Of a stretch of DNA of 64,000 bases, positions 22,850 through 33,905 are shown piece after piece. The position numbers and the translations under genes are program-made. Origin of the DNA: Psococerastis gibbosa (lineage: Eukaryota > Arthropoda > Insecta > Psocodea > Psocidae); contig OZ020491.1 in the NCBI GenBank assembly GCA_963971405.1, positions 3,292,910-3,356,909 of the forward strand. The letters are read 5' to 3'. The notes beneath the pieces are model-generated. The model was not told where the DNA came from and made no database searches. It saw only the letters and a program-made list of their open reading frames with translations. Numbering within the stretch: the stretch's first letter is position 1; each line of letters opens with the position of its first letter.

Positions 22850-23262
22850 TTACGTTAGGATGCGGACGTATGGACCAAATGGTATTCTTCTGGAGTTGCT
22901 ATCAATTTATTGGTTTGCAGCGAATGTTGTAGTCTTCTTCTCCACTCTTGTCTGTCTTCCTAGGTCCTTCATGACATCCTTTAGGTACTCCTTCCTCTGT
23001 CATCCTCTTCAGTTGGTGCCTTCAACCTTACCCTCAATGATGTTCTTGAGGAGCCTTTCGTGTCTCAGAACATGCCCCACCCATTTGCCTCTTCTCGTTG
23101 AAATGGTGGCCATAATAGCTCTCTTTTTGTTTATTCTATGGAGCACTTCTTCGTTGGTTATGATTGGAATTTTCAAAATTTTCAACTCAAAGGCATCCAT
23201 TTATTTTTGTCATGTTCATAAATGCATCATATTTCAGTCCCGTACAAGAACACACTCCACAC
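22850..23262 (-). pseudogene. LINE reverse transcriptase C-terminal relic
   Basis: The minus strand reads DAFELKILKIPIITNEEVLH, RINKKR, GKWVGHVLRHERLLKNIIEG KVEGTN with breaks after it, matching the AFE..L..I..TNEEVL..GH.LRH..LL..VIEGK.EG region after the RT core of endonuclease-RT LINEs. The + strand 152-aa frame is its shadow. Confidence 0.7.
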
Positions 23263-23639
23263 TAGAGTTTTGAGAAGTAATTTCCTTAAATATCCAAATC
23301 GATAGTTAGATTCGAATATCTTTGACTTTATGTTAAAGACTAGTCTGGCTATTATGGATGGCTGGATATTTCGAAATGGTACAAGTTGCGAATGCTTTAA
23401 TCTTTTTCTTCTCCTCTTAATGTAAATAATTCTTAGTTGTATGAATTCCTTTAATTATTATAATATTTAAGCCAGCACCAAGATTTTAAGCATAAGATCC
23501 GGTAAGAGTGAACCCGTGCATGCTTTACTATTAATCAATTAGGATAGGTACTGTAATAGTTCCTTCGTAAATAATTGTCCTAGAGTTAAAGTTTGGTTTA
23601 GGTTTAAATTTTGAGCTCCTGCGGTTGCGAAGGTTCCAC
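23263..23639. other. Unassigned AT-rich sequence
   Basis: It may hold further decayed LINE sequence upstream of the relic, but no motif is readable. Confidence 0.4.
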
Positions 23640-24099
23640 AGTAAAATTATTTTTTAGTCATTATTCATGAAAATTAAGTCATTTTTATTTGTTTTTCACC
23701 TATTGCGTTTTGTTATTATTAATAACGAATACAACATACATACTGTAGATACTGTGCGTGTATTTAAAAGAAATCGTTGGAGTCGATTTTTGAGAAATAA
23801 TGTTTTTAGCCGGTTTTTTGGTTTTTTTAGTGTAAAACCCCCAAAAATTGATTTAGCCCTAAATAAAACATTTTTTCCTGAGATATGATTTTTTTGAACT
23901 TAGATGCTGAATTTCATAAAAATCCACCGGGTAGTTTGCCCACAAACTGACGAACAGACAGACAAACACACAGAAATTTCATAAAAACCACTTTTTGGGG
24001 GTTCCTCGGTCCTCAAAACGTGTAAATCCGCTGAAATCTCGAAATCGAAAATTTCGACCATCACAAAGCTTCACTTATACTACGTATACATGAAAGCAA
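23640..24099 (+). mobile_element. R870 element, right half (copy 4)
   Basis: It begins in the body at about ATTTTTTAGTCATTATTCAT and runs through AGTTTGCCCACAAACTGACG, a short CAGACAGACAAACACACAG array and TCGACCATCACAAAGCTT to a decayed end near GAAAGCAA. More diverged than the others; the left half is absent. Confidence 0.8.
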
Positions 24100-24850
24100 T
24101 AACGATTAATTTCCCAAGCAATCCCGTACAAAACCCATGAAATAATACTTGAATCTGACATAAAATAAATCTACGTACAAGATACAATCATCATTGCGCG
24201 CGGCTGTGAAGAAATATGAAAAATTCTTTAAAAAAAAAGAAATAAAAAAGAATTAACATTAAAAAATCACGACTTGAAATCGAAAAATTAATCGGTAGAC
24301 TATTGTTTACACCTATATTTAACTAATGACGCTATGATTCACCTTAGAGTTTCTCAGTTGGATCGATTCGAGGCAGACAAAAAAGCCATTGGTTGGAGTC
24401 TAAAACGTGTTTGTAAGTTCGCCCCGTGGGCTTAACGCTTCCAGCCATGTTCTGGAGTCATGAGACTTGCTGGAAACAAACTGTTACAAGGAGATTTTTC
24501 TAACGGCGATAGCATATAAAAAAAATCAATAACTTTGAGGTCACGTTCTCACTGGGCTTATGTAGTCTACACAGCTGAACGAGTGCAAACTAGGATAACG
24601 TGATTTTATATAGTCAATGACATATAAATATATAGACTGCGCATTATGTGATTGTTGCGAGTACCCCTTTTTTGTCCCCATGGCAACCGGGGACGCCGTA
24701 ATGGCGACAGATATTAAAACCTAAAAATTACAAACATATGAATAAAATTTACTCCCCTCCCCTGGGACACCAACTCCAGGTGTTTTTTTTTTTTGTTTGC
24801 AAAAAATTGGATTTCACAGTATATATATATTGCAGAGGTAAACAAAAATC
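24100..24850. other. Unassigned, apparently single-copy sequence
   Basis: No repeat copy recognised. It contains GTCCCCATGGCAAC at 24674-24687, which fits the RFX X-box consensus and could be chance. Confidence 0.45.
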
Positions 24851-24854
24851 ACCA

Positions 24855-25235
24855 AAAACATCTTCTTGAAATGCCTCTTCTATCGAAGATTAGCGATCAT
24901 CATGGCAATTTGTACCTTGGAGCCTGCTGCTCTGAAAAGGGAAGTCGTGTTCCTGCCAAACCACTGCCACAGGTTTTTCAAACAGGATGTACATCTTCTG
25001 CCGGGAGCCCCCAGTCCTTCTATCTTTCCTTGGATTATTACATGCAGAATGCGATACTTTTCGTTCCTCATCACATGACCGAAGTATGTCCGTTTCCGTT
25101 TCTTAACCGTCAGTAGCTACTCGGCTTCTGTATTGCCTCAAGACCTCAACATTGGGGACTCTATTTTTCCAGGATATATGCGCTGCATTCGTCTGTATAC
25201 CCACACTTCGAATGCACTGATTTTGTCTCCATAAC
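24855..25235 (-). pseudogene. LINE reverse transcriptase C-terminal relic
   Basis: The minus strand reads ISWKNRVPNVEVLRQY, then MMRNEKYRILHVIIQGKIEG and PGRRCTSCLKNLWQWFG, matching the R.SW.D.V.N..VL..R..H.I.QGKIEG..GPGRR..SWL.N.R.W region of endonuclease-RT LINEs. Same family as 32465, 37410 and 40288. Confidence 0.75.
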
Positions 25236-25571
25236 TTGTGTCAAAGCAACATACAAAAAGTTTATTTATTTTTTCTGAACATGCAATTCAAGGCGCCTTC
25301 CGCCACATTGTTGTGACTTGTCACAGTATTTATCATTGAGGAGTTACGCCCATTGACACGAATAAGTAGCTTACCAAGGAATGTCAAATTCATCGGATTG
25401 CTGACTGTCGATGGGGCGAATCGCTGAATGAGCTGCTGACATGGCCTTTAGCCAGACTCATTTTATATACAGTACATGATGTATGTGTGTGTACGGTAAT
25501 TATTATAAAATGCTATTTCTTTCATTTGAGAATGGGCGGATAGAAAATTTTTCTTTGTAAACTGGCTAGGG

Positions 25572-25655
25572 GGCATGGACGGATACAGTGGTGCATGGAC
25601 AGCTACAGGGGGGGGGGGGGCAGGGGGTAGCGACCCCTACCGCCCCACCCCCAGT
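25572..25655. mobile_element. hAT-like MITE fragment, GGACGGATACAG type
   Basis: CATGGACGGATACAG, a second CATGGACAGCTACAG, then a G run and GGGGGTAGCGACCCC. The right end is not visible. Confidence 0.5.
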
Positions 25656-25659
25656 TAAT

Positions 25660-26679
25660 TTCTTGAGAACAATCTAATTATTTCATCATTTAAATCGTAA
25701 AATTTCTTCTCGATTATATAATTAAAAGAAAGACGGCGGGCAAACTTACAAAATTAGAAAAAATTGATAACAAAAATGGTCAATTATTGAAGATAAGTGG
25801 AATGAGGTGTAAAAATATAAATGTTTTTTTTAATATATATATTTTAAATATAAATGATATTTCCGTCAATGACATTATGAAAATTGAAGAAAAATTGAAG
25901 TGGAATTTTAGCCTTATTCAAACTATTACACTTACCTAGAAATTAACTGAGCAAAACTTCTAAAAAGAAAATAACAAATTTATTAATTATTCATAATGAT
26001 AAGACTACATTTTCTATTGGCTACTATTGCGCAATATATTTTTAAGTAGTAGGCATGAAATATCGCCATTGGCGAAACCAGGCATGCCAATGAGAAATAC
26101 GTTAACATTCGTAATTGTTCGATAGCCCAGAGCTGGAATATTAATTCTGAAATATTAGATCCTGTGACACACAATTCAACCTTTTATCTCAAAACGTCTT
26201 TCTGGTTTATAGACCTGATTTTTCTTACCTGGACTTTTGTTTTTAAACAATTATTAGGTCGACTTGCTTAAGAACACCTACAGTACCTACAGGGGGAAGT
26301 TAACTTTAAGAGAGTGCGTCCCGTTGGAAATTGACAGCCCGAAATATAATATTTCTTATTTTTTATTTAATTAATTAAGCAAATTAATAAAGAATTCATT
26401 TATGTTGTAGAAGACTACTTCATGCTAGGGTATTTTTAATGTTTGGTTTTGTAATTTTTTCATGGTATCTATTTTACGTGAAATTCTGTTGTTTATCAAT
26501 ATTATAATTGTAATGAAAAAACTGCGGTTTCAGAAATTAAAAATTCCCAATCATGTGATGCATGAAGTAGGTAGTCTTCTATAACATAAATCAGCCAAAT
26601 CTGTAATAAATGAGTTAGTTAGTTAAATAAAAAATAAAAAGTATTAAATTTTGGACTGTCGATTTCCTATGAGACATAC
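25660..26679. other. Unassigned AT-rich sequence
   Basis: No gene or repeat copy recognised. Confidence 0.5.
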
Positions 26680-27016
26680 ACAGTGGTTACGGCTCGGCTC
26701 CGATTTGGCCACACAAGGCTTACCCATGGCCACTTAATGACAGGCGCTCCCTCATCGCTGTGCAGTTGCGGGGAAGAGGTCACAGTCAAGCAGATACTGC
26801 TTGACTGTCACCTCCTTGCCCAACACCGCAAATGGCCACCCCAAATATCACTCGCAGATCTTCTGAGCGACAATGAAAACAAAACGGCAGCAGTCTTAAA
26901 GTTTATTTCCTCCTGTGGTCTGATGACCCAAATATAACTAGGGAAAACCACACGCAGTGGGCGTAAAAGCAAGGTACAACTTGCAAACGCCCTTAAAAAA
27001 CTATTTAAAAAAAAAT
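26680..27016 (+). pseudogene. Non-LTR retrotransposon 3' end (C-terminal domain)
   Basis: An open segment to 26937 reads RLRFGHTRLTHGHLMTG, then CSCGEEVTVKQILLDCHLLA and QHRKW. The R.R.GHT.LTHGHL..G...C.CGE..TV.HIL..C...A..R pattern is typical of the C-terminus of Jockey/I-type LINEs after the RNase H region. A short 3' UTR and A-rich tail (about 26994-27016) follow. The 5' part is absent. Confidence 0.8.
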
Positions 27017-27116
27017 AGAGCAAATCGTGAAAAGACGTTAGAATCTGTTTAAGTATTTTGTATGACGTCCAACCGCCATACCAAAATAGAGCTCGTTCAA
27101 AACTGCAGCAAACATG

Positions 27117-27450
27117 GTAGGTATCGTTCGTTTGGTATATGGTAATGTTTACAGCGTTGGCAGGGGAACATGGAGCGACATGATAACGCACTGAGACTAC
27201 CAGTCAGTATTGTGTGCGTGTCGAGTCATGGTCACCTCCGAATTAATCGTGTGGCTTTACTATGTTCTCCAAGTGGCTCGGAATACACTATAATCAGAAA
27301 GTCCACCCTGTTAGTCAACTCTCTTCACCCTGAGGTGAAGGAGTCTGCCCTTAGGGTGCCTCATGTTAATAAACAGACTCATTCCCCCCGCCAGGCTGAC
27401 AGGGTTGCTTAAAGCAGAAATTCTGAATGCAAGCGTTGGAAAACAAAACA
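27117..27450 (-). repeat. Repeat S, near-complete copy
   Basis: In reverse it carries CAGCGTTGGCAGGGGAACAT, GTCACCTCCGAATTAATCG, ACCCTGTTAGTCAACTC and CCCGCCAGGCTGACAGGG, as in 12684-13034. Confidence 0.8.
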
Positions 27451-27681
27451 GTTTTCTATGAACCTTCCTGAACCGTATTATAATGTAATGATTCTGCATA
27501 TATTTGCTCACAATGTAATACAGAATACTTACTTACTTACTAGCCAACGCAGGTTAGCCATTTGATGACGCACCCAGTATCTCCTTGTGCGCTTATAATA
27601 AAGTGTTCCATATCGTATGCTTTTTACACGTCAATAAGGCATTGCCCAATCTTAATAATGCATTATTTTCTTTTTTTACAG

Positions 27682-27726
27682 GTAAGTTTTCCAGAGTTCT
27701 CTGCTGTTGACTGCTATAAATTTGAG
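27682..27726 (+). CDS. Weak candidate 15-codon microexon
   Basis: A run of T's and ACAG (to 27681) precede an open segment, VSFPEFSAVDCYKFE, followed by a donor-like GTAGGC. It is phase 0 at both ends like the candidate at 39610. The first bases after the acceptor are themselves GTAAGT, so the site may be no more than a splice-like sequence. Product unknown. Confidence 0.2.
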
Positions 27727-27783
27727 GTAGGCATTTCATTCGTCAATAGTAGAGCTTGATATACTCGATAAAAAACACCACAT

Positions 27784-28280
27784 CTGCAGGCTGATCATGT
27801 CGATTTTAATCCCGGGAGTAATATAATACCATGCCACGTGATGGTATTAAATCAATTGTTTAAAATAAAATATGAACTGCAAATTTCAGAATTTTTAATT
27901 ATTTGATGTTGGTAATCGTTGCAAGAGTTCCAAGTGCGGAAAATTCAAATTGTGTCTATTCAAACAATTGAATGATCTTCGGCTATATTTTCTTCATTTT
28001 TTTCTGTCTTTGATTCATACAAATTATTTATAATCCTAAATAGATTAATTAAAACTTGTTTATTTCTAGGACGATATGTGTTTATATTTGCTATTTATAT
28101 TTGCTACGGCAGCGTCGCATCATTTCAGTTCTTCATTATTGCCAACATCACAATTTAAAAAATTCTGAAATCTGCTGTTCATTTATTTTAAACAATTGAA
28201 TTAACACCATCACGTGACATGGTATTATATTACCCCCAGTATTAAAATAATACCACATCGACATGATCAGGCTGCTGACG
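27784..28280. mobile_element. MITE with ~115-bp terminal inverted repeats
   Basis: Left arm: GGCTGATCATGTCGAT, GTAATATAATACCATGCCAC, GTGATGGTATTAAATCAATT. Right arm in reverse: GCCTGATCATGTCGAT, GTAATATAATACCATGTCAC, GTGATGGTGTTAATTCAATT. AT-rich non-coding centre. Single copy in the window. Confidence 0.8.
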
Positions 28281-28296
28281 CAGTGGTTTGCCAAGA

Positions 28297-28362
28297 GCAT
28301 GGCCGGGCCCAGGGGGGGGGGGGGTCCATGGGGTCCGGACCCCCCCCCCCCCGAAATAAATT
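28297..28362. mobile_element. Poly-G hAT-like fragment
   Basis: CATGGCCGGGCCCAGG, a 13-bp G run, GGGTCCGGACC and a 14-bp C run: the left part of the CAAGGCCGTGCCCAGG type. Right end not seen. Confidence 0.5.
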
Positions 28363-28632
28363 TTTGTGTGTAAACCTGTATGTAAGTTCAAATTACCATT
28401 ATCGTCGCCAATCTTTGATTATTGACGAGATATTTGAAGAAGAATACATTGGGGCTAGTAAAAGCACATGCTTGCTTGACCAATGCTCTATTTCAGTCGT
28501 TAATGTCAGCTATATAGCCGTTTGGCCGACAGTCGCTTTTTTCTCCTATCAGTTAAAATTACGTTAAAGTAGAGTGAGTGGCCGTGAATTGGGTCAAAGC
28601 GTTCAACAACTAAAACTTACACTGAATCTAAC

Positions 28633-29297
28633 CAGGGGCGCCCACTACGGGGGGGGGGGGGGGCACGGAGCTTTTTGCCCACCCAGACTCTTTCCTGGGG
28701 GGGGGGCTTAAAGCCTACCAATTCCGTTTACTTTTCCAGGGCATTTCCATTTTTCATTGAAAATGTTTAATTTCTGATTAATTTCTGACCTAAAACATAG
28801 GACGAAAAATATTTTACTAGTAGAATGCTAATACTACAACAGAATGCTTGAATTTTGGCGCGAATACACTGTAAGTACTAAGTACTTATTTGGTACCCAC
28901 CTTCGAGCTAGCGTGACTCCAAAAAGAGTGAACGCAATAAAAAACCTTATGAACGAATTCAGTGCGGCGATCGACATTTGCCCTGCTGCAGCTATGATTC
29001 TGAGTATTCTGACAAGTTATTGATGGTGTATTTTTAATTTTTATTAATAATTGTAATACACTAGGTATATATTCTATATTCTGTAAGAAGTTTATTCAAA
29101 CACGCTTTTTTTTTTGCTCTTCTAAGGGTAGCAACTTAGGGGTATAAGAGTCTAAGGTGTTGCATAGTTAAAAATGTTAAAAAAAATTCATCAGGAGCTA
29201 AATCCAAGACAGTACAATTTCCATGATAGTGGGGGGGGGGGGGTCATCTCTCTCATTTGCCCCCCCCCCCAGAATTTTTCAAAACTGGGCGCCCCTG
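28633..29297. mobile_element. 665-bp hAT-like element with exact 8-bp duplication (AATCTAAC)
   Basis: AATCTAAC lies at 28625-28632 and 29298-29305. The ends CAGGGGCGCCCA and TGGGCGCCCCTG are perfect 12-bp inverted repeats, followed inward by G and C runs. No transposase frame, so non-autonomous. Only copy of this type in the window. Confidence 0.92.
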
Positions 29298-29332
29298 AAT
29301 CTAACTAAAAGTAATTTCTACTTTTAAGTCAG

Positions 29333-29510
29333 GCTTTCGTCTGTTTCAATGCGTCAATAGTGAGCTTGTCTCAGCTTGTCCATTATAGCTTGTAGCCGGT
29401 GTAGGTGTGTATGGCCATAAACTCATACGGAAACAATACAAATAATGACCGAAATCCATGGGGTCGTTGGCATTGGACCAGGGACCAAATGGTCACTATA
29501 AGTCTAAATT
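29333..29510 (+). repeat. R200 dispersed repeat, reference copy
   Basis: AATGCGTCAATAGTGAGC, TTGTCTCAGCTTGTCC, TAGCTTGTAGCCGGTGTAG, CGGAAACAATACAAATAATG and GGGGTCGTTGGCATTGGACC; six other loci share parts. No coding capacity or inverted ends seen. Confidence 0.7.
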
Positions 29511-29554
29511 CATAAAGAGTCCTTCAGAAGATTATCATTGTTATTATTGTCGAG

Positions 29555-29630
29555 TCTCGAACTTGAACCTTCCAGTTCGAATTCTGCTTCCTTAACAACT
29601 GGACTACACCAACTATGGAACCTGAAAAAT
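29555..29630 (-). repeat. tRNA-like sequence (degenerate)
   Basis: The minus strand has TTGGTGTAGTCCAG (A-box-like) and GGTTCAAGTTCGAG (B-box-like) at tRNA spacing, but the stems do not pair. Probably a SINE head or tRNA pseudogene. Confidence 0.4.
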
Positions 29631-29887
29631 TACCGCCATCGGCCATGATGTAGCCGGCTACCGTATAATGGCCAAAAAAAGAATGTCAGTGAGTAATGGA
29701 GACACTGGGTACAAGTTTTAAGAAATAATGACTTGTTTTTAATAGGCTAAAGAAAAATGGGTGTCCACTAATGCTCCTGGCCATAGTGGGCTTCTTTTTC
29801 AAATAAGCCAGGCACTCATTACTAAGGCGTATTTGTCAACATCATTTTATTCTACAACTCTTGTTATATTAACGGCTAGGGCTTTCA

Positions 29888-30025
29888 GGACATGTAGAGT
29901 AGTGGTACATACTCCAACTTTCACTCGAAAGGTTGTTTTTTCTAGTACAACACTTGCTACATTTTCTGGCCATGCTTCGGGGGGCTTGTAACGCCGGTGG
30001 CCCCGGGCCTTCCTAATTTAGAGTT
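29888..30025 (+). mobile_element. tRNA-derived SINE-1, 3'-truncated
   Basis: GACATGTAGAGTAGTGGTAC and GGCCATGCTTCGGGGGGCTT match SINE-1; the B box is mutated and the tail is lost after CCTTCCTAATTTAG. Confidence 0.75.
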
Positions 30026-30287
30026 CAATAACAATAAGTATACAGTAAGGTTTTTCAAGACTTTTATAAAAAATATTGAAAAATAAATAAATAAATTTAA
30101 CTATGGATTACAAGAGCTAAACCGCCAACAGACATGGGTAACATGAAAATTACGTCATAGCCCAATCGTCGTTATATGCATTGTACCACTGCATTGAAAA
30201 AGGTTTCTAAAATCATCAAGTAGCCTATTGTTTATAATGTGGGTATTTTATTTTTATTGAAAGTCTTTTTTATGGAATTAGGTCTGC

Positions 30288-30430
30288 TTAGGCGGGGTTT
30301 CCACCGACCTCTCATTGCAGAATGCAAATGACATTGACGTGGTAGCAGACATTCAAGACCTATTAATGATATATGCTGCCACGTCAATGTCATTTGCATG
30401 CTGCAATGAGAGGTCGGTGGAAACCTCGCC
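30288..30430. mobile_element. Foldback element (modular group), short hairpin copy
   Basis: The two arms are near-perfect inverted repeats: GGCGGGGTTTCCACCGACCT, CTCATTGCAGAATGCAAATG, ACATTGACGTGGTAGCAG. Only about 35 bp lie between them. It has the outer arm of the 56358 element but no core. Confidence 0.85.
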
Positions 30431-30439
30431 TTATAGTGT

Positions 30440-30625
30440 AGCCCATTGAGCTTTGCCCTGCCAACGACCACATCAGTTTTCGGACATTATTAGTATGTTT
30501 GTCGGAAATACTTCCTTGTAGCTATTGGCAAACTGGCTTACTCCTCAATGTCAATCCTCATCGACTACAAGTGGGAAAGCTCAGACATGCTTACCATTGA
30601 CATTGTAGCAGGTATTAGCTCGACT
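30440..30625 (-). repeat. R200 dispersed repeat
   Basis: CTGCCAACGACCACATCAGT, ATCGACTACAAGTGG and TCAGACATGCTTACCATTGA match 16445-16640. It follows the foldback copy within 10 bp. Confidence 0.65.
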
Positions 30626-30640
30626 TAACCAAGAACGTGA

Positions 30641-31316
30641 ACGAGTCCAGTGTACTGTACATATGCACTATTGCATATTCGCTCATAGGTACCAAAATAT
30701 GGAGGGACCTTTCTTCTATAAGGTATGCGACGAAATTATTGGCTTTACGATTAATATATTTTTTTAATCTGATTTTATACATACTGCAAATATAGCGTGG
30801 TATGTGGTAAATACTCCGGTGGAGCGAAAGCCACAAATCCCCATGGATCATGGATCATGCTGGAAAGCCCCCAAGTCATTCATTCTAAATAGCTCCACCA
30901 CATAATAAAAACAAACCCTTGGAGACTGTAAAGATCGTGGAATCCCAAACACAATAGCATAGGGGGGAAACCCCTTGAAGCATCCAATAGAAAAACACCA
31001 TGCGTGATTTTACCCCCCCCCCCTCCCTTCTTCCTGCCCCCCATAATGATAAATAGGGGTGGCGGTTTGGGGTTTTGACCTTTTGTGGGATCCCATCTCT
31101 CCCCACTTTATCTTAAAGCTGTGATGTCAGTGTTTAGCTTACGGAAAAAGGATCTTTAGGGGAGGTCAGAGTTAAGTGGACTTCTGCACTTGACTTTTCC
31201 GTCCTCTTCACTATTTCCTCGAATGTTTTTGTTCTTCTTTCTATATAAAAAATAATAATAAATCACATATATCCTCCAGAATCACTTACCGCGCCTGGTA
31301 CCTATTAATTTTTGTG
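30641..31316. other. Unassigned sequence
   Basis: No gene. TTTTACCCCCCCCCCTCCC near 31010 hints at another poly-G/C MITE remnant. Confidence 0.45.
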
Positions 31317-31319
31317 TTG

Positions 31320-31835
31320 TTTGGGCAGACTCCATCCTCAGGGGGTAGGGGAGTTGACTGACTGGGAGGACCTCCTGATTATAGTGGATTCCGAACCGCT
31401 TGGGGAATATTGTGAAGTCACAGGATTAATTCGGAGGTGACTAGGACTCGACACGCACTTACGAGTAGACTGAGCTGAGACTGACTTAGCGAGTTGTTGT
31501 AGCGGTTGTTGTTGTTGTTGTAGTGGTTGTTGTTGTTGTTGTTGTTGTTGTTGTTGAAACTCAGAAGCACCGCGCGCTTATTTAGAATCTCCAACTTCAG
31601 ATCACTGATTGTCTATTGCCTTTGGTGCTGCATTCTTTCGTTCTTAATTTTTTTTTGCCAGTGCTAATCTAAACTTCTTTGGGTCCATTGCGTTTTTTAT
31701 TTCCCTGGGAAGTCTGTTATACTCAGGTATTATCCTGTGCCATCTTGTTTCCCTACCAACGCTGTGCACACTACCAAGTTTGCTGCAGTTTCGAACAGAC
31801 TCTGTTCTTGTGGATTCAACTTGGTATGGCCATTG
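31320..31835 (+). repeat. Repeat S, split copy
   Basis: Left part 31320-31490 (GGGGAGTTGACTGACTGGGA, CGAACCGCTTGGGGAATATT) and right part about 31740-31835 (CTACCAACGCTGTGCACACT to TCAACTTGGTATGGCC). Between them are a (GTT)n array and about 180 bp of other sequence. Confidence 0.7.
31495..31556. repeat. (GTT)n microsatellite
   Basis: About 18 GTT units with two interruptions, inside the split repeat S. Confidence 0.95.
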
Positions 31836-32464
31836 GCACTATTACTTACAATATTATTACTTTTTTTTAAATATCTCCTTTTTTTAATTTTTGGGGTACG
31901 TTTTTGCGAATGCTCTTAGCTTTCTGGCCCTTTGTACTTCGGCTGAGTATTTCTTCTACATGTTCCTCAAGACTTTTTTCTTTAATGAAAGGCTAGGACC
32001 TAGCGGGAAATTCGGTCTTTTTCAGGTTATACTTTTCACAGCTCAGACAGTTGAACAAATTCGTATTATGCATCGCTATGGTCCGGGTATGGCTTACCAC
32101 AGCTACGCCGTTCAACAACCGTCTCCCACTATTGCCAACTCCTATTAGACCAGCAAGTGTTTTTACTATCAGACAGGCACCAATCTCTAACATGGCATAG
32201 TCATTAGGAGTCGTAAAAAATCTGCACAAAGCTACACTCGAACCCACACTATAAATCTACAATCTACATCCAACCTTTCCATCCCGGAGAGGGTTCAAGT
32301 CCCGATTTTTCTCGAGCCCCTTATTAGGTATCGGTCCAATAAAGGTTACTTTTTCATACTTATAGTCAAATTAATGCTGAAAATCAAATCCGCTATCACC
32401 CTTTAAATGTCATTACTATGAAACTATACTTTTATAAATAAACTTTTAGTGATTACTGTATTCA
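31836..32464. other. Unassigned sequence
   Basis: Frames of 71-85 aa here have no family features. Confidence 0.45.
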
Positions 32465-32790
32465 TCTTCTTCAAATGCCTCTTCTAAGTTGTAACGAAGA
32501 TCGTCGGTCATCAGGGCAGTTCGGAAAAAGGAAATGGTCCTCCTACCAAACCACTGCCTCAGGTTTTTCAACCAGGATGTTCTTCTTCTGCCCGGAGCCC
32601 TCTGTCTTTCTATCTTCCCTTGCATTATCACATGCAGTAGGCGAAACTTTTCGTTCCTCATCAGTATGTTAGTGTCCGTTTCTTAACCGTCAGCAGCAAC
32701 TCGGCTTCTGCATTAGGGACACGATCCCCTTACGATATGCGCAGCATTCGTCTGTGTACCCATACTTCAAATGTACTCTATATATAGTAA
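32465..32790 (-). pseudogene. LINE reverse transcriptase C-terminal relic
   Basis: The minus strand reads MRNEKFRLLHVIMQGKIERQ, APGRRRTSWLKNLRQWFGRR and LMTDDLRYN, the cleanest of the four copies of this LINE 3' region (24855, 37410, 40288). Truncated 5'. Confidence 0.8.
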
Positions 32791-33415
32791 ATAGAAAATA
32801 CAATCTATAACGAGGGCAAGACATAGACATAACATAGGTAGCTGTTATGAAATAAATTGCAGATTTTAGTGCGCGTGTTCCCGCCAGGCGGCGCCACATT
32901 TAATGAACCGGGCTATTATAATGGGATTCGGATGGGCCTCACGCAACTTAATTTTTCCGGTCCATTTTCGACATTTTTGCACGAATTGGCGCAGCTTTTG
33001 TATACCCAACGACTTTTAAATATTAAATAAAATAGCCTGGCTGTCAAAATAGTTTTGACTGACATGTTTTTCACAGGTAGGCTTGTATCACGAAAATCGA
33101 AAAAATCTGTACACCTGCTGAAATTGGCTGTGATGCGTTATTATCAGATATCGGGAGTGTTTTTTTCATTTGTTTACAGTACATAGCGAAAGGGTAGAAT
33201 CTGGGATGATGGGCCGCGGTCTGAATGTACTCTTCCATACATGTATACTTTCTGATCGAGCACGGCTAATTATTCCAAATTCGACTGCTCCATCATCTGG
33301 TTAGCCGTGAAAGCCCTTGTACTATAACATCTAGCGAGTAATTAAGAAGAACATAGTTTCGTAACATTTTTGGAACCCTTCCCTTTTTTTTGTGATTTAA
33401 ATGCTATCAGGATGG
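32791..33415. other. Unassigned sequence, apparently single-copy
   Basis: No repeat copy recognised and no gene supported. Confidence 0.45.
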
Positions 33416-33423
33416 GTTAGTTG

Positions 33424-33537
33424 CAGAGACCGATCCAGCCCATTTGGGGGGTGGTAAAATTCGAGTGGAATAAATTAAATAACAATAAATTCACGAAATT
33501 TGGGGGCAGCTACCCCCCGTCTCCGTATCCGTCCATT
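33424..33537. mobile_element. hAT-like MITE, CAGGGACGGATCCAG type
   Basis: Ends CAGAGACCGATCCAG and GTATCCGTCCATT; flanks GTTAGTTG and GTTGGTTG differ at one base if these ends are right. Body has GGGGGCAGCTACCCCCC. Confidence 0.75.
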
Positions 33538-33749
33538 GTTGGTTGTAAGAGTTGGCCAAAAGGCCCAAAATTCGTCCATGTGAAAAATAAGGACTTTTTT
33601 TCTTTCTTTGGCCATAGCCATGATCTATAAATAACTATAAATAAATAAATGCATAATTTTGAAGCGGAAAAAAAAACTATAAATCATTTCTTTGTTCTAT
33701 ATGGCATCACGATCAATTATATTTTGATCCTGTGAAATTCGATTTTGCC

Positions 33750-33902
33750 TAAAAAGGGGGGCGCAGCCTCCGTAATATTTTTTTGGTGGGGTCGGCGATC
33801 CTATAATTTATAGTATGTCGCATTGTCGAAATGTCGCACTTCTAGAATCAGGAGGGGCCCGCAGCTCAAGCCACCCCCCCCCCTCCCTGGTTACGGGCCT
33901 GG
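33750..33902. mobile_element. Poly-G hAT-like fragment, GGCCGTAGCC type
   Basis: The right end CCTGGTTACGGGCCTG is clear, with a C run and GAGGGGCCCGCAGCTC inside. The left end is uncertain. Confidence 0.5.
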
Positions 33903-33905
33903 AGG

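Noticed and set aside
22815-23273. 152-aa hydrophobic + strand frame
   Set aside because: It is the antisense shadow of a LINE reverse transcriptase relic on the minus strand.
24793-25116. 107-aa and 70-aa + strand frames
   Set aside because: Antisense of the LINE relic; the Cys-rich look comes from reverse-complemented RT sequence.
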